Positions 58,027 to 64,000 of a DNA stretch of 64,000 bases are shown piece by piece. How positions within the stretch are numbered: the stretch's first letter is position 1; each line of letters begins with the position of its first letter. Under the pieces are notes generated by a model. That model made no database searches. It worked only from the letters and a program-made list of their open reading frames with translations, and was not told the DNA's origin. Source of the stretch: Halomonas elongata DSM 2581 (GTDB taxonomy: Bacteria > Pseudomonadota > Gammaproteobacteria > Pseudomonadales > Halomonadaceae); assembly GCF_000196875.2 (NCBI RefSeq), contig NC_014532.2:3100001-3164000 (forward strand), in the 5' to 3' direction. Both the position numbers and the translations under genes were made by a program.

Positions 58027-60075
58027 ATGTCGGATAACCATGCCATCCCCGAGAGACGCGACCGAATCAACCGCACAGTCTTCCACGGCAGTGTGGTTGG
58101 TATCCTGGTCTTCCTGGTCCTGACCATGACGTTCACCGAGGAGGCCGGCGCCTTTTTCGACGCCGGCCTGGCCTGGGTGAACGATACCTTCGGCTGGTAT
58201 TACATGCTGGCCGCTGTCGTCTATCTGGTCTTCGTGATCGTCATCGGCTGCTCGCGCGTCGGCAGCATCCGCCTGGGTCCCGACCACTCACGGCCTGAAT
58301 TCTCGCTGATCTCCTGGGCCTCGATGCTGTTTGCCGCCGGCATCGGTATCGATCTGCTGTTCTTCTGTATCGCCGAGCCCCTGTCGCACTATCTGACACC
58401 CCCTGACCTGGCGCCGGAGAGCAACGCGGCAATGCGTGCCGCCGTGCCGCAGACCTTCCTGCACTGGGGCCTGGCCGGCTGGGGCATGTATGTGCTGATG
58501 GGCATGGCGCTGGCCTATTTCAGCTATCGGCATCGCCTGCCGCTGGCCATTCGCAGCGCCCTCTTCCCGCTGCTCGGCAAGCGTATCCACGGTCCCATCG
58601 GCAATGCCGTGGACATCACCGCCGTGATCTCCACGGTGTTCGGCATCGCCACCAGCCTCGGCATCGGCGTGATGCAGCTCAACTACGGGCTGACCTTCAT
58701 GTTCGGCGTGCCCGAGAGCCTGGCCACCCAGGTGGTCCTGATCGTGCTGGTGGTGATACTGGCGACCATTTCCGTGGTCACCGGCGTGGAGAAGGGCATT
58801 CGTCGCCTTTCCGAGTTCAACATGGGCCTGGCGACGCTGCTGCTGCTGTTCGTGCTCTTCCAGGGCGACACCCTGCACCTGCTCGATGCCCTGGTGCTCA
58901 ACGCCGGCGATTACCTGAGCGGCGTGGTCGGCAAGAGCTTCGATACCTATGCCTTCGCCGGTGCGGATGCCCAGCAGTGGAAAGGCTGGTGGACCATCTT
59001 CTTCTGGGGCTGGTGGATCGCCTGGACGCCCTTCGTCGGCCTCTTCCTGGCGCGCATCTCGCGCGGCCGTACCATTCGCGAATTCGTCATCGGCGCCCTG
59101 CTGATTCCGCTCGGCTTCATGATGGCCTGGATGTCGATCTTCGGTAACAGCGGCATCGAGATGGTCGCCAATCAGGGCGTGGTCGAACTCGGCAAGGAAG
59201 CGCTCAATTCGCCGCAGACCACCATCTATACGTTCCTCGAGCAGTATCCGTACATCGGCGTCACCGCCTCGGTGGTCACCCTGCTCGGCGTCGTGTTCTT
59301 CATCACCTCCGCCGACTCCGGCGCCCTGGTGCTGGCGAACTTCACCTCGATCCTGTCCGACGTGAACCACGACGCCCCGATCCGCCTGCGCATCTTCTGG
59401 TCGGTGGCGATCGGCCTGGTCACCGTGGCCCTGCTGATGGCCGGCGGCCTGTCGGCCCTGCAGAGCGCCGTGGTCATTACCGCTCTGCCCTTCTCGCTGG
59501 TGATCTTCGCCATCATGGCCGGCATGACCCGTGCCCTGAAGCTGGAAAACACCAAGGCCGATGCACGCCAGCACGTCAGCGGTGCCGCACCGGGCGGTGA
59601 CTGGCGCGAGCGCCTGGACCGTGCCCTGGACACCTCCAACCGTGCCGGTGCCGCCGCCACCATCGAGCACGCCATCCGTCCGGCTCTGCGCCAGTTCGCC
59701 GAGGAACTCGAAAGCCGCGGCCAGACGGCGACGGTGACCGAGGAGACGGTCGAAGGTGAACCCTTGCCTTACCTGACGCTGCAAGTGGGCTTCGACGACG
59801 CCGCCAGCTTCGTCTATCAGGTTCGCGCGCACCGGCTGCGCACGCCGAGCTTCCTGCCGGTGGATGACGACTACTATGTGCGCCTCGATGTCTATCTGAC
59901 CGAAGGCGGCGCGGACAAGGACCTCAACGGCTACACCCGCGGCCAGGTGATCGGCGACGTGCTCGCCGAGTACGAACGCCACCTGCACTTCCTGGCGCTG
60001 GCCGGGGAAGGCGGCAACGTACAGGCCATGCCGGGTTCGGTGGGCGAGCCACCCGAGGAAATCGCGCCGGCCTGA
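58027..60075 (+). CDS. betT: BCCT-family osmolyte transporter, BetT-like
   Basis: A 682-residue inner-membrane transporter of the betaine/choline/carnitine family. About 12 membrane segments (about 20-510) include the BCCT signature WWTIFFWGWWIAWTPFVGLFLARISRGRTIREF (about 318-350) and SADSGALVLANF. A C-terminal cytoplasmic domain of about 170 residues follows, as in proton-coupled choline transporter BetT, where the tail senses osmotic strength. The BetI-like operator supports choline as substrate, but betaine or ectoine uptake cannot be excluded from sequence. AGAGGAAATG precedes the ATG. A perfect terminator follows. Confidence 0.9.
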   Translation: MSDNHAIPERRDRINRTVFHGSVVGILVFLVLTMTFTEEAGAFFDAGLAWVNDTFGWYYMLAAVVYLVFVIVIGCSRVGSIRLGPDHSRPEFSLISWASMLFAAGIGIDLLFFCIAEPLSHYLTPPDLAPESNAAMRAAVPQTFLHWGLAGWGMYVLMGMALAYFSYRHRLPLAIRSALFPLLGKRIHGPIGNAVDITAVISTVFGIATSLGIGVMQLNYGLTFMFGVPESLATQVVLIVLVVILATISVVTGVEKGIRRLSEFNMGLATLLLLFVLFQGDTLHLLDALVLNAGDYLSGVVGKSFDTYAFAGADAQQWKGWWTIFFWGWWIAWTPFVGLFLARISRGRTIREFVIGALLIPLGFMMAWMSIFGNSGIEMVANQGVVELGKEALNSPQTTIYTFLEQYPYIGVTASVVTLLGVVFFITSADSGALVLANFTSILSDVNHDAPIRLRIFWSVAIGLVTVALLMAGGLSALQSAVVITALPFSLVIFAIMAGMTRALKLENTKADARQHVSGAAPGGDWRERLDRALDTSNRAGAAATIEHAIRPALRQFAEELESRGQTATVTEETVEGEPLPYLTLQVGFDDAASFVYQVRAHRLRTPSFLPVDDDYYVRLDVYLTEGGADKDLNGYTRGQVIGDVLAEYERHLHFLALAGEGGNVQAMPGSVGEPPEEIAPA

Positions 60076-60098
60076 CGGCGATCACTCACCCAGCCATG

Positions 60099-60127
60099 AA
60101 AACGGCGGCCCTCGGGCCGCCGTTTTC
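60099..60127 (+). terminator. Intrinsic terminator of the BCCT gene
   Basis: A stem with AAAACGGCGGCCC (60099-60111) and GGGCCGCCGTTTT (60114-60126), 13 bp, followed by CTTT. The A-run on the left would also permit termination from the other strand. Confidence 0.9.
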
Positions 60128-60240
60128 TTTCATGGACGAAGAGCAATGCTGCACCGTCTTGCCTGTTCTGGACCGCGATCCGGATGAAGGATATCCCCGG
60201 CTCGGGTAGCCTGGGCAAAAACCCCACGAGGAACGACCGG

Positions 60241-60615
60241 ATGACCGACACCTCTCCTGCCCGGGACATCAACCCGGCTTGTATCCGCTACTATCATGCC
60301 CATCTCTACTACGAAGACGCGGCGGGACTGGCAGCCGCCCGGCAACTGGCCGAGGCTGCCGCCGCCCGTTTCGAGCTCCGGGTGGGCCGTTTCCACGAGA
60401 AGCCGGTAGGCCCCCACCCGAAATGGAGCTGCCAGTTGTCCTTCGCCCCCGAGCACTTCGGCAAGATCGTGCCCTGGCTGGCCCTCAACCGTGGCGAGCT
60501 GGACATCTTCGTGCACCTCGGCACCGACGACGACCTCTTCGACCATACCCAGGGCGTGATCTGGCTGGGCCACAGCCATCCGCTCGACCTGAGCGGCTTC
60601 ACTGCGGACACCTGA
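60241..60615 (+). CDS. DOPA 4,5-dioxygenase family protein
   Basis: A 124-residue protein of the small DOPA-dioxygenase family, which has a ferredoxin-like fold with conserved histidines. Visible motifs are YYHAHLYYED (about 17-26), RVGRFHEKPVGPHPKWSCQLSF and DIFVHLGTDDDLFDHTQGVIWLGHSHPLDL. Plant and fungal members cleave dihydroxyphenylalanine; bacterial members are largely uncharacterised, so no substrate is claimed. GAGGAACGACC precedes the ATG at 60241. A GC-rich palindrome just downstream faces the fructose operon. Confidence 0.88.
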   Translation: MTDTSPARDINPACIRYYHAHLYYEDAAGLAAARQLAEAAAARFELRVGRFHEKPVGPHPKWSCQLSFAPEHFGKIVPWLALNRGELDIFVHLGTDDDLFDHTQGVIWLGHSHPLDLSGFTADT

Positions 60616-60622
60616 CCGAAGG

Positions 60623-60640
60623 GGGCCCCGGCCGGGGCCC
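60623..60640. terminator. GC palindrome between convergent genes
   Basis: GGGCCCCGGCCGGGGCCC is a perfect 18-base palindrome just after the dioxygenase-like gene. No T-run is present, so it is a possible bidirectional transcription end. Confidence 0.45.
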
Positions 60641-60648
60641 TCGAGTCC

Positions 60649-60749
60649 TCAGAAGAAGCCAGGGGATTGGTGGCGCAGCAGATCAGCAGATTCTTGGTCT
60701 GCTGATAGTGCTCCAGCGCTATCTTGTGGGTCTCGCGACCGACACCGCC
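60649..60749 (-). pseudogene. Frameshifted 3' remnant of an aldehyde dehydrogenase gene
   Basis: Immediately after the fruA stop, the same minus-strand frame continues GGVGRETHKIALEHYQQTKN then LLI. This is the conserved C-terminal end of ExaC/AldB-type acetaldehyde dehydrogenases (family form [25 protein letters not shown]...GFF). The expected terminal GFF and stop are found in the neighbouring frame (PGFF then TGA at 60651-60649), so a 1-base shift lies in between. No other part of such a gene is present. It is a relic, not a working gene. Confidence 0.75.
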
Positions 60750-62489
60750 TCAACCTTCCGTTGCCACCGACATCGCCTTGTCGCCACGCTTGAGCATGGC
60801 ATAGCCCAGCCCGGTGACCAGTGAACCGGCGACGATGGCCAGCAGGTAAGGCAGCACCGGCGTGATGGCGTTGGGAATAAGCAGCACGAAGATGCCGCCA
60901 TGGGGAGCCATCAGCTTGGCTCCGAACAGCATCGTCAGCGCGCCGGTCAGGGCGCCCCCGACCATGCTGACGGGGATCACCCGCAGCGGATCCTTGGCGG
61001 CGAAGGGAATGGCCCCCTCGCTGATGAAGCACAGGCCGAGCACGAAGGACGCCTTGCCCGCCTCGCGCTCCGGCTCGGAAAACTTGCCGCCGGCGACGAA
61101 GCTGGCGATGCCCATGCCGATGGCCGGCACCATGCCGGCGGCCATGATCGCCGCCATCGGCGCATAGCTCTCCGAGGCCAGCAGCCCCACGCCGAAGGTA
61201 TAGGCGGCCTTGTTGACCGGCCCGCCCAGGTCGAAGCACATCATGGCGCCGAGCAGGGTGCCCAGCAGCACGGCGTTGGCCGAGCCCATGTTCTCGAGAA
61301 AGGCCGTCAGGGCGGCGAGAATGCTGGCCACCGGCTCGCCCACCACGTAGATCATCACCAGGCCGGTGACCAGGCTGGCCAGCAGCGGGATGATCAGGAT
61401 CGGCTTGAGCGACTCGACGCTGGCCGGCAGCTTGATGTAGCGGGTCACCGCCTTGGCCGTGTAGCCGGCCAGAAAGCCCGCCAGGATGCCACCGATGAAG
61501 CCGGCGCCGATGCTGGACGCCAGCATGCCGCCGATCATCCCCGGCGCGATGCCGGGGCGGTCGGCGATGGAATAGGCGATATAACCGGCCAGTACCGGAA
61601 TCATCAACGCGAATGCCGTGTCACCGCCGATCTGCATCAGGGCAGCAGGCAAAGTGCCCTCTTCCTTGAAGGCCTCGATGCCGAACACGAACGAGAGCGC
61701 GATCAGCAGGCCGCCGGCGACCACCATCGGCAGCATGAAGGAAACGCCGGTCAGCAGGTGCTTGTAGACGCCCTTCTCCTTGATGCTCTTCTTGGCTTCG
61801 CCGCCGCCGGACGTTCCCTCGCTTTCCACCTCGGCCTCCGCCAGGGCCGCCTCGATGGTCGGTCGCGGCTTCTTGAGGGCATTGCCGGTGGAAGTACGAT
61901 AAGTGCGCTTGCCGGCGAAGCGAGTCGGGTCCACTTCGATGTCGCAGGCCAGGATCACCACATCGGCGGCGGCGATCTCTTCTTCGGTGAGCGCGTCCTG
62001 GGCACCCACCGAACCCTGGGTTTCCACGCGGATCGCGTGGCCCAGCGAGCGTCCCGCCTCGGCCAGCGCCTCGGCGGCCATGAAGGTATGCGCCACGCCC
62101 GTCGGGCAGGCGGTCACGGCGACGATGCGCTGTCCTTCGGCCCCGCTCGCCGACGTTTCTGCCGTCGCCTCCTCGGGCTCGAAGGGACGAGCCTCGCGCT
62201 CGGCGCGCGCCAGGAAGGCCTCGGGATCGGGCAGCGCCTGGTCGATCGGCGCCTGGAAGACGCGCTTGCCGGCGAAGCGCGCGGCCTCGGGAATGCGCTC
62301 GGCCGCCACCACGACCAGTTCGGCGGCCTCCAGGGTTGCGTCGTCGACCGGCGTGACGGGCGTCGCCTCGCCATGCGCCTCGACCGTGACATGCCAGTCC
62401 AGGCGCTCGGCGGCGCTCTGCAGGCGACGCGCGGCGAGATAGGTGGTGGCCATGCCGCTCGGGCAGGCGGTGATCAGGATCACATTCAT
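60750..62489 (-). CDS. fruA: Fructose PTS enzyme IIB'BC
   Basis: A 579-residue fructose permease of the phosphotransferase system. Two EIIB-type domains come first: one with C9 in ITACPSGMATTYLA, and one with C128 in VTACPTGVAHTFMAAE (the canonical phosphorylated cysteine). The EIIC membrane domain (about 235-575) has GGDTAFALMIPVLAGYIAYSIADRPG and MCFDLGGPVNKAAYTFG. It imports fructose as fructose-1-phosphate. Its start overlaps the fruK stop (ATGA), and the operon order fruB-fruK-fruA is the usual one. An aldehyde dehydrogenase relic is fused to its 3' side. Confidence 0.95.
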   Translation of the reverse strand: MNVILITACPSGMATTYLAARRLQSAAERLDWHVTVEAHGEATPVTPVDDATLEAAELVVVAAERIPEAARFAGKRVFQAPIDQALPDPEAFLARAEREARPFEPEEATAETSASGAEGQRIVAVTACPTGVAHTFMAAEALAEAGRSLGHAIRVETQGSVGAQDALTEEEIAAADVVILACDIEVDPTRFAGKRTYRTSTGNALKKPRPTIEAALAEAEVESEGTSGGGEAKKSIKEKGVYKHLLTGVSFMLPMVVAGGLLIALSFVFGIEAFKEEGTLPAALMQIGGDTAFALMIPVLAGYIAYSIADRPGIAPGMIGGMLASSIGAGFIGGILAGFLAGYTAKAVTRYIKLPASVESLKPILIIPLLASLVTGLVMIYVVGEPVASILAALTAFLENMGSANAVLLGTLLGAMMCFDLGGPVNKAAYTFGVGLLASESYAPMAAIMAAGMVPAIGMGIASFVAGGKFSEPEREAGKASFVLGLCFISEGAIPFAAKDPLRVIPVSMVGGALTGALTMLFGAKLMAPHGGIFVLLIPNAITPVLPYLLAIVAGSLVTGLGYAMLKRGDKAMSVATEG

Positions 62490-63466
62490 GCAAGCGCTCC
62501 CCCTGCGTCGTCGCCTTCATCCAGGCGGCTCACGCGAGTCTGTCGTTGGAGTTCGGAAAAATCGGCGGCGTCCGGGCGTCCCACGCCGACATGCCTTACG
62601 GCCTCGGCGGACAGGGCCGTGGCCAGTCGCAGCGCGTCGTCGGGCGATGCCTCCTCGAGCACGCCATGCAGCAGCGCCGCAACCAGGGTGTCGCCGGCCC
62701 CCACGGTGTTGACGGCCGTCACCCTCGGCGGCACGGCTTGCCAGTCACCATGTCGTCCGAGCCACAGCACCCCTTCGGCACCGGCGGAGACCACCGCCTC
62801 CTCGACTCCGGCATCGCGCAACCGGCGTGCCGCCGCGTGACGTGCCGCGCCGTCCAGCGCCGACTGGCCGGCCCAGGCGGCGAGTTCATGTTCATTGGGC
62901 TTGACCGCCGTGGCTCCCGCCACGATGGCGGCATCGAGCGCCGGGCCGCTGGTATCCACCCATGCCGGCAGCCCCGACTCGCGCACCCGGGACACGAGCT
63001 CGCCAAGCTTGTCGGGGGTCACGCCGGGCGGCAGGCTGCCGGCGATCACCACCGCCCGGGGGCGACCGGTCGATGCCGTGAGACGCCCCTCCAGCTCGCC
63101 GACCAGCCGCTGCCAGGCCTCGGCGTCGATGACCACGCCCGGGCCGTTGATGTCGGTCACGCGGCCATCGTCCTCGGCCAGCTTGACGTTGGTGCGGGTC
63201 TCGCCGGGAACGCGCAGGCAGGCATCCTCGACACCCAGGGTCTCGAAGGCGCGACGAAAGACGCCGTCGTTGTCGCTGCCGAGAAAGCCCGACAGCGTCA
63301 CCCGGTGTCCCAGCGCCACCAGCACCCTGGCGACGTTGACGCCCTTGCCGGCGGCTTCCAGGTGCGTCTCGCGAGTGCGATTGACGCGGCCGGGCGTCAG
63401 GCGCTCGAGGCCGACCGACAGGTCGAGCGCCGGATTGAGGCTGAGCACGAGCACCGGCGCCATCAT
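62486..63466 (-). CDS. fruK: 1-phosphofructokinase
   Basis: A 326-residue PfkB-family sugar kinase that phosphorylates fructose-1-phosphate to fructose-1,6-bisphosphate. Visible landmarks are VLSLNPALDLSVGLERLTPGRVNRT (N-terminus), the GKGVNVARVLVALGH substrate motif, and the C-terminal NTVGAGDTLVAALLHG anion-hole and catalytic Asp motif. The start is the first of two adjacent ATGs with GGAGGAAAC upstream, and overlaps the fruB end; its stop overlaps fruA. So all three genes are translationally coupled. Confidence 0.94.
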   Translation of the reverse strand: MMAPVLVLSLNPALDLSVGLERLTPGRVNRTRETHLEAAGKGVNVARVLVALGHRVTLSGFLGSDNDGVFRRAFETLGVEDACLRVPGETRTNVKLAEDDGRVTDINGPGVVIDAEAWQRLVGELEGRLTASTGRPRAVVIAGSLPPGVTPDKLGELVSRVRESGLPAWVDTSGPALDAAIVAGATAVKPNEHELAAWAGQSALDGAARHAAARRLRDAGVEEAVVSAGAEGVLWLGRHGDWQAVPPRVTAVNTVGAGDTLVAALLHGVLEEASPDDALRLATALSAEAVRHVGVGRPDAADFSELQRQTRVSRLDEGDDAGGALA

Positions 63467-64000
63467 GTTTCCTCCAGGGCGTCGCGCACCTCGTCGGCCG
63501 TGGCCCGGGTCAGCGCGCGTCGCGCCTGATCGCGGGCATCCGCCAGGTCGAACTCGCGCAGCCGCGCCTTGACCATCGGTACCTGGCGGGCGCTCACCGA
63601 GAGCTCGTCGACGCCGAGCCCCACCAGCACCGGCACCGCCGCGGCATCCGAGGCCAGCTCACCGCACACCCCGACCCACTTGCCCTGGGCATGGGCCGCC
63701 TCGACGGTCATCTCGATCAGCTTGAGCACCGAGGGATGCAGGCCGTCGGCCTGGGCGGAAAGCTCGGGATGCCCGCGATCGATGGCCAGGGCGTACTGGG
63801 TGAGGTCATTGGTGCCCACCGAGAAGAAATCCGCCTCCACGGCCAGGCTCGACGCCAGCAGGGCGCTGGAGGGCACCTCGATCATCACGCCCAGTTGAAC
63901 GTCGGTGGATCGCTCGTGCTCCGGCACCTCGGCGAGCAGGCGGTCGAGCATCGCCCGGGCGGTGCGCAGCTCGGCGACATCCTTGACCATGGGCAGCATG
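63463..64000 (-). CDS. fruB: Fructose PTS multiphosphoryl protein FruB, C-terminal part
   Basis: The visible 179 codons are the C-terminal end of a PTS enzyme I domain; the gene continues beyond the window. Motifs are LGVMIEVPSSALLA, DFFSVGTNDLTQYALAIDRGHPELS (PEP-binding barrel) and GKWVGVCGELASDAAAVPVLVGLG with the catalytic cysteine. As it is the first gene of a fruBKA operon, it is probably the fused EIIA-HPr-EI protein FruB rather than free PtsI, but the fusion cannot be seen here. It overlaps fruK by 4 bp. Confidence 0.85.
   Translation of the reverse strand, partial: MLPMVKDVAELRTARAMLDRLLAEVPEHERSTDVQLGVMIEVPSSALLASSLAVEADFFSVGTNDLTQYALAIDRGHPELSAQADGLHPSVLKLIEMTVEAAHAQGKWVGVCGELASDAAAVPVLVGLGVDELSVSARQVPMVKARLREFDLADARDQARRALTRATADEVRDALEET

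Noticed and set aside
58288-59988. A 566-codon minus-strand open frame opposite the BCCT transporter
   Set aside because: Histidine/glutamine-rich shadow frame; the sense strand has the BCCT signature, a promoter and a terminator.
60649-61239. A 196-codon minus-strand frame overlapping the end of fruA
   Set aside because: Most of it is out of frame inside fruA; only its last codons (PGFF stop) belong to the aldehyde dehydrogenase relic.

Overview
The window is GC-rich (roughly 64 % by eye), densely coded and has no rRNA, tRNA, CRISPR array, integrase or insertion-sequence transposase that I could recognise. The gene set points to a halophilic gammaproteobacterium of the Halomonas type: a complete ectoine-degradation cluster in the order described for Halomonas elongata (doeA-doeB-doeX-doeC-doeD, with a divergent enuR), a long BCCT osmolyte transporter behind a BetI-like site, a GH13 alpha-glucosidase closely resembling HaG of Halomonas sp. 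H11, and a fructose-only PTS operon.

Layout. 1-7.8 kb: tail of a PhnE-like permease, a RidA protein, a tandem universal stress protein, a SulP anion transporter, an NfeD/slipin membrane pair, and two small enzymes (ABM and VOC folds). 8-11.6 kb: a three-gene ABC importer of the YnjBCD type. 11.6-15 kb: a bufferin-type (MNIO) RiPP operon made of a four-cysteine DUF2282 precursor, DUF692 enzyme, DUF2063 partner and DoxX protein, followed by an ECF sigma factor and a tiny zinc-finger anti-sigma factor. 15-25.7 kb: a haloacid-dehalogenase-type hydrolase, then eutC-eutB-doeD-doeC-doeX-doeB-doeA on the minus strand and divergent enuR. 25.7-31.2 kb: glyoxylate reductase, nicotinamide salvage pair pncA-pncB, a DJ-1/PfpI protein, a DUF3108 protein and a LysO-like lysine exporter.

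31.2-53.1 kb is an alpha-glucoside/maltose island. A ScrY-like porin diverges from a ThuEFG-type importer operon that also carries an alpha-glucosidase and two successive MalK-type ATPases. A second importer (MalE, MalF, MalG) with a second maltoporin and MalM follows on the minus strand without its own ATPase. malT, a second alpha-glucosidase and a LacI-family repressor close the island. A palindromic operator occurs in the lamB/malE divergent region (twice) and, degenerate, in front of malT. Perfect MalT-box matches flank the end of malT. Porins, two binding proteins, shared ATPases and cytoplasmic glucosidases together form an uptake-and-hydrolysis route controlled by a repressor and an activator.

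53.2-60.6 kb: a BaeSR-like envelope-stress two-component system, an AraC regulator convergent with a LysE exporter, a Spy/CpxP-like periplasmic protein, the BCCT transporter and a DOPA-dioxygenase-like protein. 60.6-64 kb: the fructose PTS operon fruB(partial)-fruK-fruA on the minus strand, followed by a roughly 100-bp frameshifted remnant of an aldehyde dehydrogenase.

The most unusual items are the bufferin operon with its sigma/anti-sigma pair, and a dispersed structured element present twice (about 19.49-19.61 kb and 56.27-56.41 kb). Its loop is conserved while its stems differ but still pair, and each copy ends exactly at the stop codon of a minus-strand gene.
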